From positions 1-64,000 of the forward strand of contig CAVFXS010000056.1 of NCBI GenBank assembly GCA_963626805.1: a DNA stretch of 64,000 bases, given 5' to 3'. Within the stretch, counting starts at the first letter, position 1. Every line of letters begins with the position of its first letter. Positions 45,516 through 54,887 of this stretch are shown here, one piece after another. The notes below the pieces were generated by a model that saw nothing but the letters and a program-made list of their open reading frames with translations, did no database searches and was not told where the DNA came from. Position numbers and translations under genes: made by a program. This stretch comes from CAG-632 sp963626805. Its GTDB lineage: Bacteria > Bacillota > Clostridia > Lachnospirales > Lachnospiraceae.

Positions 45516-45761
45516 CTATTTCTCGATACCAGCGTGCTTCAGAAGCTTGGCAACAGTCTCAGTTGGCTGTGCTCCGGTAGCTAACCATTTCTTTGCTGCT
45601 TCTTCATCGAACTTAATAACACTTGGTTCCTGGTTTGGATCGTAAGTACCGATTTCTTCAATAAATCTACCATCTCTTGGTGATCTTGCATCAGCAACTA
45701 CTACTCTATAAAAAGGAGCCTTCTTGTGTCCCATTCTTCTTAAACGAATCTTTACTGCCAT
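45516..45761 (-). CDS. rpsP: 30S ribosomal protein S16
   Basis: This 81-residue protein begins MAVKIRLRRMGHKKAPFYR, the S16 signature, followed by VADARSPRDGRFIEEIGTY. AAGGAGGT precedes ATG 45761. It follows ffh. Confidence 0.98.
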   Translation of the reverse strand: MAVKIRLRRMGHKKAPFYRVVVADARSPRDGRFIEEIGTYDPNQEPSVIKFDEEAAKKWLATGAQPTETVAKLLKHAGIEK

Positions 45762-45812
45762 GATTTTCACCTCCTTAAAAAAATTCTATAATAAAATGAT
45801 TATAGGCTTAAC

Positions 45813-47147
45813 TTAAAACGGAAATCTCATTCCCCGGCGTCTCTTACCGCCCTTCATACCGGCAAACTGTTTCATCATCTTCTTTGACTGTTCAAACTGC
45901 TTGACAAACCGATTTACCTCTGAAATATCAACCCCGGCTCCGACCGCAATTCTGCGTTTCCGGCTGACACTCATAATATCCGGATTCGCACGCTCCTCCG
46001 GTGTCATCGACAGAATGATTGCCTTTGGATGAGCGGCAACATTGTCATCAATCTGAACATTCTTTAACTGACTGCCCATTCCCGGAAGCATCGACAGCAT
46101 TTCCTGCATGCCTCCCAGCTTATCCATCTGTTCCAAGCTGTCCAGAAAATCGTTATAATCGAAGCCGTTTTTCTTCAGCTTCTGGGTCATTTCCTTCGCT
46201 TTCTCTTCATCAATGGCTGCCGTGGCTTTTTCAATCAGAGTCTCTACATCTCCCATGCCAAGGATCCGGCTTGCCATACGATCCGGGTAGAACTGTTCCA
46301 AATCCGAAAGCTTCTCACCCATACCAATATATAGAATCGGCTTTCCGGTTACCGCACGAATAGAAAGTGCAGCACCGCCTCTGGCATCGCCATCCAACTT
46401 CGTCAGAACAACGCCGTCAATTCCGATCTTCTCATTAAAATTCGTTGCAACATTCACTGCATCCTGACCGGTCATGGCATCTACAGTTAACAGGGTATAT
46501 GTAACTGCCACCTGACTCTTGATCTCTTCCAGCTCCTCCATCATTGCCTCATCTACATGAAGCCGTCCGGCTGTATCCAGAAATACCAGATTCTGATGAT
46601 TCTTGGATGCATGCTCTATCGCTGCTTTTGCAATATCTACCGGCTTATGGTTATCACCCATGGTAAATACCGGGACTCCAACCTTCTCACCATTGATCTC
46701 CAACTGTTTGATCGCTGCCGGCCGATATACATCCAATGCCACCAGCAATGGTTTCTTACCTTTGTTCTTAAACTGTCCTGCCAGCTTCGCTGCCGTTGTT
46801 GTTTTACCTGCACCCTGCAGACCACACATCATGACAACCGTAATCTCATTGGACGGAAGAAGCTTTATCTCTGTGGTCTCTGATCCCATCAGATTCACCA
46901 TTTCTTCCTTTACGATCTTAATAACCATCTGTCCCGGATTCAATCCGTTCAGAACATCCTGTCCGATTGCCCGCTCACTGACTGTATTAATAAATTGCTT
47001 TACAACCTTGAAGTTAACATCCGCCTCCAGCAATGCACGTTTTACTTCCTTCATTGCTTCCTGGACATCCTTCTCTGTCAAAGCGCCCTTGCTTCTCAGC
47101 TTTTTAAATACCGTTTGAAGTTTTTCCGATAAACTGTCAAATGCCAT
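45813..47147 (-). CDS. ffh: Signal recognition particle protein Ffh
   Basis: This 444-residue SRP54 GTPase targets nascent membrane proteins. It has an N-domain four-helix bundle, G-domain GLQGAGKTTTAAKLA, DTAGRLHVDE and TKLDGDARGGAALS, and a C-terminal M domain that is Met-rich (MMKQFAGMKGGKRRRGMRFPF). It starts nine bases after ylxM. Confidence 0.97.
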   Translation of the reverse strand: MAFDSLSEKLQTVFKKLRSKGALTEKDVQEAMKEVKRALLEADVNFKVVKQFINTVSERAIGQDVLNGLNPGQMVIKIVKEEMVNLMGSETTEIKLLPSNEITVVMMCGLQGAGKTTTAAKLAGQFKNKGKKPLLVALDVYRPAAIKQLEINGEKVGVPVFTMGDNHKPVDIAKAAIEHASKNHQNLVFLDTAGRLHVDEAMMEELEEIKSQVAVTYTLLTVDAMTGQDAVNVATNFNEKIGIDGVVLTKLDGDARGGAALSIRAVTGKPILYIGMGEKLSDLEQFYPDRMASRILGMGDVETLIEKATAAIDEEKAKEMTQKLKKNGFDYNDFLDSLEQMDKLGGMQEMLSMLPGMGSQLKNVQIDDNVAAHPKAIILSMTPEERANPDIMSVSRKRRIAVGAGVDISEVNRFVKQFEQSKKMMKQFAGMKGGKRRRGMRFPF

Positions 47148-47156
47148 TCAGGCCTC

Positions 47157-47519
47157 CTAATATTCTTCCAAAATCTCTCTGGATAACCGTTCCATCTCTT
47201 CAATCCTGTCAACCAAAGCAGCATCTGCATTGGCTTTCTTTAATCCGGCTGCAATCTTCTGAATCTCTGCTACCTTCTGTTTTGTACTCTGGAACTTCTC
47301 CACCAGCTTTAATTTCTCTTCATATTCCTCAAGGGTCTTATCGCACCGTCTGATTAGATCATATACACCCTGCCGGCTAATGCCTTCCATCTCGCCCACT
47401 TCTGTATATGACATATCCTGAAATACGATATCCTCGTAAATCCGCTTCTGGTGCTCTGTCAATAATTCACCGTAAAAATCATATAGCATGGACTGTCGCA
47501 GGATCTTTTCTACTTCCAT
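47157..47519 (-). CDS. ylxM: YlxM-type helix-turn-helix protein
   Basis: This 120-residue protein has a sigma-like HTH (LLTEHQKRIYEDIVFQDMSY, then ISRQGVYDLIRRC) and a coiled C-terminus. YlxM/p13 family members precede ffh in most Firmicutes and may modulate SRP. AAGGAGG precedes the ATG. It is the first gene of the ffh operon. Confidence 0.95.
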   Translation of the reverse strand: MEVEKILRQSMLYDFYGELLTEHQKRIYEDIVFQDMSYTEVGEMEGISRQGVYDLIRRCDKTLEEYEEKLKLVEKFQSTKQKVAEIQKIAAGLKKANADAALVDRIEEMERLSREILEEY

Positions 47520-47560
47520 GTCAGTCCTCCTTGTAAAGGTTATTTGCTTTACACGTTGCT

Positions 47561-47589
47561 ATTATATATAGGTTGTTTTTATTTGTCAA
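47561..47589 (-). promoter_or_regulatory. Full-consensus promoter of the ylxM-ffh operon
   Basis: Leftward TTGACA (47584-47589), exactly 17 bases, then TATAAT (47561-47566), both perfect. It is the strongest promoter in the window and fits an operon needed for growth. Confidence 0.9.
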
Positions 47590-47606
47590 GCATTTTTCCT
47601 TGACAA
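47583..47606. repeat. Inverted repeat covering the -35 of the ylxM promoter
   Basis: TTGTCAAG (47583-47590) and CTTGACAA (47599-47606) are exact complements with an 8-base spacer. The left arm contains the -35 box. It could be an operator, or it places a second, opposite -35-like TTGACA without a good partner -10. Confidence 0.5.
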
Positions 47607-47675
47607 GTTAAAAATTAAATATACGGGAGATTTTTCTTTTATTTCAAAGTATTTCAAAGATTCTTTTCCCTTCCG

Positions 47676-47703
47676 TTGACACTTCTCCTTTCCTTATGAT
47701 AAT
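47676..47703 (+). promoter_or_regulatory. Promoter of the amino-acid ABC transporter
   Basis: Perfect TTGACA (47676-47681), a 16-base spacer and GATAAT (47698-47703). The start codon is 148 bases downstream, leaving a long leader. Confidence 0.7.
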
Positions 47704-47851
47704 ATGAAATCTGCGTGCAGGATTTCATATCCTGTTTTCATATCCTGTAAAGCCTATATTCAGGATTATCGCTGCGGTTTCAACCGCTTCTTATTACTGT
47801 TTACTACTAAATAAGTCATGGGAATGTCGCTATTCTCAGAAAGGATGAATT
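47702..47851 (+). promoter_or_regulatory. Structured leader of the ABC transporter operon
   Basis: A perfect 10-bp stem (47702-47711 with 47721-47730, 9-base loop) is followed by two copies of TTTCATATCCTG (47723-47734, 47736-47747) one base apart. The second copy can compete for the same left arm. A smaller hairpin, GCGGT/ACCGC, lies near 47775-47790, followed by TTCTTATT. No known riboswitch class or T-box motif was recognised. The rest of the 47,520-47,851 gap holds the two promoters. Confidence 0.5.
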
Positions 47852-48640
47852 ATGAAAAAAAAATTAACCTGTATTGTAGCAACATTGGCCTTGGGTGCAC
47901 TGCTCCTGAGTGGCTGTGGAAAAAATATCGGCGACGGCAAGACATTTACTGTTGGTTTTGATGCTGAATATCCTCCTTACGGATATATGGATGAAAACGG
48001 AGAATATACCGGCTTTGACCTGGAATTAGCTCAGGCAGTCTGTGACTTAGAGGGCTGGACACTGGTAAAGCAGCCGATCGTATGGGACAACAAGGATAAC
48101 GAGTTAAACTCCGGCTCCATCGACTGTATCTGGAACGGCTTCACCATGGATGGCCGTGAGGATGACTATGCATGGTCTGATCCATATGTAGATAACAGTC
48201 AGGTAATCGTTACTTCTGCTGATTCCGGCATTACCAAGTTATCTGATTTAAGTGGTAAGGTTGTTGGTGTACAGGCCGCATCCGCTGCTCTTTCTGTTTT
48301 AAGTGATGAGGAACAGCAGAAGGCTCTGGCAGATACCTTCGGTAAATTACAGGAGTTCTCTGATTACAATACTGCTTTTGCAGAACTGGAAGCCGGCTCT
48401 GTAGATGCAATCGCTATGGATATCGGTGTTGCACAGTATCAGATTGACAGCCGGAGCAACGGTTCTTTCATTATTTTAGATGAACATCTGAATTCTGAGC
48501 AGTACGGAATCGGTTTTGCATTAAACAACACAGACCTGTGTGATACCGTAAACAAGGATCTCCATACCTTAAAGGAAAATGGTACTTTTGATGAACTTGC
48601 TGAGAAATACGGTCTTACCGATATGGTTTGCTTAGATTAA
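47852..48640 (+). CDS. Amino-acid ABC transporter substrate-binding lipoprotein
   Basis: This 262-residue lipoprotein has a signal peptide ending in lipobox LLSGC (Cys22) and a type 3 periplasmic-binding fold. The family signatures GFDAEYPPYGYMDENGEYTG and FDLELAQAVC are clear. Homologues bind cystine, glutamine or other polar amino acids; the ligand cannot be fixed here. AAAGGATG lies upstream of the ATG. It is first of three genes forming a complete importer. Confidence 0.93.
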   Translation: MKKKLTCIVATLALGALLLSGCGKNIGDGKTFTVGFDAEYPPYGYMDENGEYTGFDLELAQAVCDLEGWTLVKQPIVWDNKDNELNSGSIDCIWNGFTMDGREDDYAWSDPYVDNSQVIVTSADSGITKLSDLSGKVVGVQAASAALSVLSDEEQQKALADTFGKLQEFSDYNTAFAELEAGSVDAIAMDIGVAQYQIDSRSNGSFIILDEHLNSEQYGIGFALNNTDLCDTVNKDLHTLKENGTFDELAEKYGLTDMVCLD

Positions 48641-48653
48641 GAGGGATTGTTAT

Positions 48654-49301
48654 ATGTCGTTTTCGGTTATTGTCAGCCAGTTAGCCCAGGGTATGCTGAC
48701 CACCGTCAGTATCTTTTTTCTGACCCTGATCTTTTCCATGCCGCTTGGCTTTCTGGTAGCATTCGGAAGAATGTCTAAAAACCGGATCATCCGGTCTATT
48801 ACACAATTTTATATTTCTATCATGCGGGGAACACCTTTGATGCTGCAGTTAATGGTGGTTTACTTCTTTCCATGGTACTTATTTAAGATCCAGATTGGAA
48901 GCGGCTGGAGATTCCCAGCCATTATTATCGGATTTGCGATCAACTATGCAGCTTATTTCGCAGAGATTTACCGTTCCGGTATCGAAGCAATTCCAAAGGG
49001 ACAGCATGAGGCAGCAAAGTTACTGGGGTATACTAAGTCCCAGACCTTTATCAAGATCATTCTGCCACAGGTAATTAAGATTATCCTGCCTGCGGTTACC
49101 AACGAGATCATTACACTGGTAAAGGATACCTCTCTGGCATTTACCTTATCCTGCATTGAAATGTTTACGGTTGCAAAACAGATTGCCGCAGCAGAAACTT
49201 CCATGGTTCCGTTTGCGGTGGCTGCACTCTTCTACTATATATTCAACCTTCTGGTGTCCTTTATTATGGGCCGGGTTGAGAAAAAGCTAAGCTATTATTA
49301 G
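48654..49301 (+). CDS. Amino-acid ABC transporter permease
   Basis: This 215-residue HisM/GlnP-type membrane permease has the start VSQLAQGMLTTVSIFFLTLI, the YISIMRGTPLMLQL segment and the EAA loop EAAKLLGYTKSQTFIKIILPQ, which docks the ATPase. It probably acts as a homodimer because only one permease gene is present. Confidence 0.95.
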   Translation: MSFSVIVSQLAQGMLTTVSIFFLTLIFSMPLGFLVAFGRMSKNRIIRSITQFYISIMRGTPLMLQLMVVYFFPWYLFKIQIGSGWRFPAIIIGFAINYAAYFAEIYRSGIEAIPKGQHEAAKLLGYTKSQTFIKIILPQVIKIILPAVTNEIITLVKDTSLAFTLSCIEMFTVAKQIAAAETSMVPFAVAALFYYIFNLLVSFIMGRVEKKLSYY

Positions 49302-49312
49302 GAGGTGTCAGA

Positions 49313-50116
49313 ATGTCTGTAACAGAAGTTAAAAATCAGGAAAATCAAATATCAGAGGTTCCATATCTGGAAATGAATCATGTCCGGAAATCTTTTGATG
49401 ATCTGGAAGTATTAAAGGATATCTCCTTAACCGTTCATCAGGGTGAGGTCGTTTCCATTATCGGTCCATCTGGTTCCGGTAAGTCTACACTGCTTCGCTG
49501 TGCCACTCTGTTGGAGACCATGGATGAAGGAGATTTATCTTATCTCGGAAGATCCGCTGCGACTATGGTAGACGGTCATACCGTATATGCAAAACCGTCA
49601 GAGCTGGATACGATCAAGCAGAGCTTTGGATTGGTTTTTCAGAACTTTAATCTTTTTCCGCATTATAGTGTTCTGAAGAATCTGACAGATGCTCCGATCC
49701 ATGTTCAGAAACGTCCAAAGGATGTGGTATTTGCAGAGGCTGAAAAGCTCCTTGCACAGATGGGCCTTTCCGATAAAGCAGATTACTATCCGCATCAGTT
49801 ATCCGGCGGTCAGCAGCAGCGTGTAGCCATTGCCAGAGCTCTGGCACTAAATCCGGATGTACTCTTTTTTGATGAACCAACCTCGGCACTGGATCCGGAG
49901 CTTACCGGCGAAGTCCTGAAGGTTATCAAGCAATTAGCCGAAGAACATATGACAATGATTATTGTTACACACGAAATGGACTTTGCCAGAAAGGTATCTG
50001 ACCGGGTACTCTTCATGGATAAGGGCTATGTCGTTGTTGAAGGAGCACCGGAGGACGTCTTCCATTCCGGAAATGAACGGATGCAGGAGTTTCTTGGAAA
50101 ATTGAAGAATTCATAA
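49313..50116 (+). CDS. Amino-acid ABC transporter ATP-binding protein
   Basis: This 267-residue ATPase has Walker A GPSGSGKST, Q-loop VFQNFNLFPHYSV, signature LSGGQQQRVAIARA, Walker B VLFFDEPTSALDPE and H-loop VTHEMDFA. It resembles GlnQ/TcyC. A short insert (YLGRSAATMVDGHTVYAKPS) precedes the Q-loop. AGGAGG precedes the ATG. Confidence 0.96.
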   Translation: MSVTEVKNQENQISEVPYLEMNHVRKSFDDLEVLKDISLTVHQGEVVSIIGPSGSGKSTLLRCATLLETMDEGDLSYLGRSAATMVDGHTVYAKPSELDTIKQSFGLVFQNFNLFPHYSVLKNLTDAPIHVQKRPKDVVFAEAEKLLAQMGLSDKADYYPHQLSGGQQQRVAIARALALNPDVLFFDEPTSALDPELTGEVLKVIKQLAEEHMTMIIVTHEMDFARKVSDRVLFMDKGYVVVEGAPEDVFHSGNERMQEFLGKLKNS

Positions 50117-50139
50117 TCTCTTCATAACAGTATAAACTA

Positions 50140-50192
50140 AAAATACCGGTCTCTGATCGTCAGTCTCATCTGACTTCAGAGGTCGGTATTTT
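50140..50192. terminator. Bidirectional terminator between the ABC operon and aroC
   Basis: A 17-bp stem (two G-U pairs) formed by 50140-50156 and 50176-50192 encloses a further GTCAG/CTGAC stem. It has T-rich tails on both strands. Confidence 0.9.
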
Positions 50193-50217
50193 CTTTTATC
50201 TCATATGTCTGTAAACC

Positions 50218-51333
50218 CTATTTTTCTGTTTCTTCGATCCCGTAAAACTCCCGGATCTTATCTAACCGGGCGGTCATGTTCTCAAACAGCAGATCGATCA
50301 GTGTCAGTGCGACCATCGCTTCCACGACTACCACAGCCCGCGGTACAACGATCGGATCATGCCGTCCTTTGATCGATACCGTAATATCCTCACCTGATTT
50401 ATTAACGGTACTCTGCTCATGAAGAATCGATGGTGTCGGTTTAAATGCAGCCCGGATAACGATCGGTGTCCCATCACTGATACCACCTAACGTACCACCG
50501 GCATGATTGCTCAGCTTTGCAACCGTACCATCCTTCATTACAAATCCATCATTATTCTCGGAGCCGATTGCCTTTGCCACAGCCATACCGTCTCCGATCT
50601 CAAATCCTTTTACGGCGCCGATCGACACGATCGCCTTTGCAAGATTCGCATCCAGCTTATCAAATACCGGTTCTCCGATTCCTGCCGGCATACCGGTCAC
50701 GATACACTCTGCCATTCCACCGGAGGAATCCTGTGCTTTCATAACACCCTCCAGATATGCCTCTGCCTGCGCTGCAGCTTCTGCATCTGGCATTGCCAGC
50801 GCATTTTTAAAAATCTCATCCTGATCAAATCTCCGGTAATCAATCTCTACCGGTCCGATTGCCTTCGTGTAGGTCAGGATTTCGATTCCAAACTGCTTTA
50901 ACAGCTTGGCTGCAATTGCTCCTGCCGCAACTCTTGCTATCGTCTCCCGTGCAGATGATCTTCCACCACCGCGATAATCCCGGAATCCGTATTTCGCATC
51001 AAAGGTATAATCCGCATGTCCCGGTCTGTAACACCCGGCGATCTCACTGTAATCTCCGGAGCGCTGGGTATAATTCATAACCACCATGGAGATGGGTGTT
51101 CCGGTCGTTTTCCCTTCAAACACACCTGAAAGAATCTCCACGCAATCATCCTCTTTTCTCGGAGTTGTAAACCTTGACTGTCCCGGCTTCCTACGGTTCA
51201 GATATACCTGAATATCCTCCTCAGAAAGCTCCAGTCCGGCAGGACATCCATCCACTACAACACCGACACCCTTTCCGTGCGATTCTCCCCAGGTAGATAC
51301 CCGAAACAGTTTTCCATATATTGATCCTGCCAT
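50218..51333 (-). CDS. aroC: Chorismate synthase
   Basis: This 371-residue FMN-dependent enzyme is the last step of the shikimate pathway. It has STWGESHGKGVGVVVDGCPAG, RGGGRSSARET, and HAGGTLGGISDGTPI, all family signatures. AGGAGG precedes the ATG. It follows apt. Confidence 0.97.
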   Translation of the reverse strand: MAGSIYGKLFRVSTWGESHGKGVGVVVDGCPAGLELSEEDIQVYLNRRKPGQSRFTTPRKEDDCVEILSGVFEGKTTGTPISMVVMNYTQRSGDYSEIAGCYRPGHADYTFDAKYGFRDYRGGGRSSARETIARVAAGAIAAKLLKQFGIEILTYTKAIGPVEIDYRRFDQDEIFKNALAMPDAEAAAQAEAYLEGVMKAQDSSGGMAECIVTGMPAGIGEPVFDKLDANLAKAIVSIGAVKGFEIGDGMAVAKAIGSENNDGFVMKDGTVAKLSNHAGGTLGGISDGTPIVIRAAFKPTPSILHEQSTVNKSGEDITVSIKGRHDPIVVPRAVVVVEAMVALTLIDLLFENMTARLDKIREFYGIEETEK

Positions 51334-51365
51334 CCTGCTTCCTCCTGCATTTCTCTTATGTTGAT

Positions 51366-51890
51366 TTATTTTCCTTCGTACTTAATAACAGATTCCACAT
51401 CATAGCCCTTCAGTGCATCTCTGCCCTTTAAACCGGCCAGCTCCATCAGGAAAATGATCTTAACAACCTCACCGCCCAGCTCTTCTACCAGCTCTGCAGC
51501 AGCCTTCATCGTACCTCCGGTTGCGATCAGATCATCGACCAAAACTATCTTCTGTCTCGGCTTGATCGCATCCTTATGCATCTCGATTACAGCCTTGCCA
51601 TACTCCAGATCGTATTCCTTGGATACGGTCTCCCGCGGAAGCTTTCCCTTCTTCCGTACCAGTACAAATGGTTTATGAAGATTATATGCGATTGGCATGC
51701 CGAAAATAAATCCTCTGGATTCTGTTCCGATCAGCACATCAAACTCTACATCCTTTAACAGATCCTGCAGACTGTTAATCGCCAGCTGCAGTCCGTCTGC
51801 ATCCTGCAATACACTTGTTACATCCCGGAACATAATTCCCGGCTCCGGAAAATCCGGAATTGTTACAACATAATCCTCTAACTTCTTCAT
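51366..51890 (-). CDS. apt: Adenine phosphoribosyltransferase
   Basis: This 174-residue enzyme salvages adenine to AMP. The PRPP-binding motif VLVDDLIATGGTMKA and the TESRGFIFG strand are intact. It begins directly after metA with AAGGAG upstream. Confidence 0.96.
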   Translation of the reverse strand: MKKLEDYVVTIPDFPEPGIMFRDVTSVLQDADGLQLAINSLQDLLKDVEFDVLIGTESRGFIFGMPIAYNLHKPFVLVRKKGKLPRETVSKEYDLEYGKAVIEMHKDAIKPRQKIVLVDDLIATGGTMKAAAELVEELGGEVVKIIFLMELAGLKGRDALKGYDVESVIKYEGK

Positions 51891-51892
51891 CT

Positions 51893-52834
51893 CTACCGCT
51901 CCTTATATTGATTATTTCCATCCCGATCCGACCAGTCATATGGAGTATCCTGGTATACGTAATAATTCAACCAGTTCGCATACAATGTATTGGCATGGCA
52001 TCTCCAGGATTTGATTGGCGGATTCTCCGGGTTATCATCCGGATAGTAATTATGCGGAATCTGTGGCTTCAGTCCCCGTCCCATATCCCGCTTGTATTCC
52101 AGATCCAGTGTCATGGTATCGTACTCCGGATGTCCGGTCACAAATATATTCTTTCCGCCATCTCCAAGAATCAGATACGGGCCGGTCTCATTCGAATCTG
52201 CCACGATTTCCAGATGTTCATTCGCCTGAACATCCTCTCTGCGTACTCCTGTATACCTTGACTGCGGTACAAGAAACGAATCATCAAACCCACGTACCAG
52301 CGGAGTCTTTTTATGGAATGTGTAATGCTTATACACACCGGATATTTTCTCCGGCAGCAGGATCTTCGGAATCCCATAACGATAATAAAGACCTGCCTGT
52401 GCACCCCAGCAGATATGCAGGGTAGAGGTTACATTCCGCTCCGACCAGTCCATGATCTCGGTCAGTTCCTTCCAGTACTCTACCTCTTCAAACTTCATCT
52501 GCTCCACCGGTGCCCCGGTAATGATCAGACCATCGTATTTTTTATCCTTAATCTCATCAAATGTCGTATAAAACCGTTCCATATGATTCTTTGCCACATG
52601 CTTGGACTCATAGGAATCCGTCCGGATCAGTGTAATATTTACCTGCAACGGAGTATTGGATAAGCTACGCATCAGCTGAAGCTCCGTATCCTCCTTTAAC
52701 GGCATCAGATTCAAAATCAGAATCGAAAGTGGCCGGATCTCCTGACTCATTGCGCGAGATTCGTCCATCACAAATATATTTTCTGCCTCTAATATCTTCT
52801 TTACCGGTAAATCATTTGCTATTCTTATTGGCAT
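51893..52834 (-). CDS. metA: Homoserine O-acetyltransferase of the MetA family
   Basis: This 313-residue enzyme activates homoserine for methionine synthesis. The nucleophile Cys142 (HICWGAQAG), His235 and Glu237 (GHPEYDT) are at the positions known for MetA. Residue 111 is Glu (GAPVE), the residue that favours acetyl-CoA over succinyl-CoA in this family, so acetyl transfer is inferred. No SAM riboswitch is seen in the 85 bases upstream. Confidence 0.94.
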   Translation of the reverse strand: MPIRIANDLPVKKILEAENIFVMDESRAMSQEIRPLSILILNLMPLKEDTELQLMRSLSNTPLQVNITLIRTDSYESKHVAKNHMERFYTTFDEIKDKKYDGLIITGAPVEQMKFEEVEYWKELTEIMDWSERNVTSTLHICWGAQAGLYYRYGIPKILLPEKISGVYKHYTFHKKTPLVRGFDDSFLVPQSRYTGVRREDVQANEHLEIVADSNETGPYLILGDGGKNIFVTGHPEYDTMTLDLEYKRDMGRGLKPQIPHNYYPDDNPENPPIKSWRCHANTLYANWLNYYVYQDTPYDWSDRDGNNQYKER

Positions 52835-52919
52835 AGTTATTTCCTTCTTTCTTACCTGTGTCCTTCTGTATCTTACTATTTCTTCCCGGTTTCTTCAAGT
52901 CCCTGTCGGACAGAATCTG

Positions 52920-54887
52920 CTAGTCCTCCAGCATTTTCAGGAATTCTTCCTCTGAAATAATCGGGATTCCAAGCTCCTTTGCCTTTTTATTCTTGGATGA
53001 ATTGGAGGTCACATCATTATTGATCAGATAATTGGTCCTGGATGTCACAGAGCCGGTCACCTTTCCGCCTCTCGCCTCGATCACAGCCTTTACCTCATCC
53101 CGGTTTGCAAAATGGTTCACACTTCCAGTCACTACGAAATTCACGCCCGCAAAGCTCTGTGGCTGTTCTTCTCCCTCTGCCTGCACGAAATAAATCTCCT
53201 TTAACAGCTCGTCAATCCGATTCTCATTCGTTGGATTTGCAAAATATGCCACAAAGGATTCTGCAATGATCTGACCGATTCCCTCAATCTCCACCAGCTC
53301 CTCAATCGTTGCATGCCGGATTGCCTCCAGATCATTATGAAAATACTTGCAGATCAGCTTCGCTGTGGCACTGCCGATATTCATGATTCCAAGTCCGTAT
53401 AACAGCCGATCCACAGTCGTTTCTCTGGATGCTTCTATCGACTTCTGAAGATTCTCGTAGGATTTATCACCAAATCCCTCCATAACCACGATCTGCATCC
53501 GGTATGGCTCCAGCCGGTAAATGTCATATAGCTCCTCCAGAAAGTCTTCTTCTATAAACTTCTCCAGTGTTGCTTCCGATAATCCATCGATATTCATCGC
53601 ATTTCTGGATACAAAATGACTGAACAGCTTTAATTTCTTTGCGCTGCAGAACTCGTTCGTACAATATAGTGCCCGCACATCATTGACCTGACGGATCTCC
53701 GTCGGTGCGCCACACGCCGGGCAATGCTTCGGGATCTCAATACCGCCGCTTCTCGTATGATTCTCCGCCACCTGCGGAATGATCATATTGGCCTTAAACA
53801 CACTGATCTCGTCACCGACACCCAGCTCAAAGCTCTCCAGAATACTGATATTATGCATGCTGGCCCGGCTGACAGAGGTACCCTCCAGCTCCACAGGGTC
53901 AAATATCGCCACCGGATTGATCAGTCCGGTCCTGGACGGGCTCCATTCGATACAACGCAGATGCGTAACCGCCAGCTCGTCTGCCCATTTAAATGCAATG
54001 GAATCTCTCGGATATTTCGCCGTTGTTCCAAGGCTTCTGCCATATGCAATATCATTATAAAGCAGCACCAGTCCATCCGACGGAAAATCATTTGTCTCAA
54101 TCCGTCCGGCAAATGCCTGTACTACATCCCGGATAGATGCCTGGTTTACCCGCTGGTATTCTACTACCTCAAACCCCATCTGTCCCAGCCACCGGAACCG
54201 TTCCTCCATGGAATTATGGAAATCCACATCCGCTACCTCTACCAGATTAAATGCAAAGAAATACACATTCCGCTCTGCCGTGATCTGACTGTTCAGCTGC
54301 CGTACCGTACCACTGCACAGATTTCGCGGATTCTTATATTTTGCCTCTACATCCTCGATCGTTTCATTGATCCGTGCAAAATCAGAATATTTGATCACAG
54401 CCTCTCCGCGGACAACCAGCTCTCCGGTATACGGGATTCTGCCCGGTATATTCTTAAATGTCCGGGCATTGTTGGTAATGACCTCTCCGATCTCACCATT
54501 GCCTCTGGTGACTGCTTTTTCAAGCACTCCGTCCCGATAGGTCAATACCACGGTCAGTCCATCCATCTTCCAGGACAATAAGCCGTCCTGATCTCCAAGC
54601 CAGGCTGCCAGCTCCTCTGCATCCTTTGTTTTGTTCAGCGAAAGCATCGGAGAACTGTGTTCCTCCTTTACCAGCTCACTGACCACCTCATAGCCGACAT
54701 GAATGGTCGGACTGTCTGCCAGTGTGATTCCAGTCTCCTGCTCCAGTGCACATAATTCATCATATAATTCATCGTATTCCCGGTTGCTCATGATTTCCCG
54801 GTCTTCCTGATAATAAGCCCGCCCTGCCTGATTAAGCAGTGCTACCAGCTCCTTCATACGTCTGATCAATTCTTCCATACTACTCAC
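52920..54887 (-). CDS. ligA: NAD-dependent DNA ligase
   Basis: This 655-residue ligase has an adenylation domain with KMDG (nucleophile Lys), an OB fold, a four-cysteine zinc finger (CPACG and YCTNEFC), HhH repeats and a C-terminal BRCT domain (FVVTGSVNHFANRDEV). It starts at GTG 54887 overlapping the upstream stop, or at ATG 54878; both have weak ribosome binding sites. It is slightly shorter than E. coli LigA. Confidence 0.96.
   Translation of the reverse strand: MSSMEELIRRMKELVALLNQAGRAYYQEDREIMSNREYDELYDELCALEQETGITLADSPTIHVGYEVVSELVKEEHSSPMLSLNKTKDAEELAAWLGDQDGLLSWKMDGLTVVLTYRDGVLEKAVTRGNGEIGEVITNNARTFKNIPGRIPYTGELVVRGEAVIKYSDFARINETIEDVEAKYKNPRNLCSGTVRQLNSQITAERNVYFFAFNLVEVADVDFHNSMEERFRWLGQMGFEVVEYQRVNQASIRDVVQAFAGRIETNDFPSDGLVLLYNDIAYGRSLGTTAKYPRDSIAFKWADELAVTHLRCIEWSPSRTGLINPVAIFDPVELEGTSVSRASMHNISILESFELGVGDEISVFKANMIIPQVAENHTRSGGIEIPKHCPACGAPTEIRQVNDVRALYCTNEFCSAKKLKLFSHFVSRNAMNIDGLSEATLEKFIEEDFLEELYDIYRLEPYRMQIVVMEGFGDKSYENLQKSIEASRETTVDRLLYGLGIMNIGSATAKLICKYFHNDLEAIRHATIEELVEIEGIGQIIAESFVAYFANPTNENRIDELLKEIYFVQAEGEEQPQSFAGVNFVVTGSVNHFANRDEVKAVIEARGGKVTGSVTSRTNYLINNDVTSNSSKNKKAKELGIPIISEEEFLKMLED

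Noticed and set aside
47599..47640. Divergent plus-strand promoter using TTGACA at 47600
   Set aside because: No acceptable -10 lies 16-18 bases downstream; the better plus-strand promoter is at 47,676-47,703.
52835..52919. SAM riboswitch ahead of metA
   Set aside because: The gap is only 85 bases and has no S-box stem pattern or terminator.
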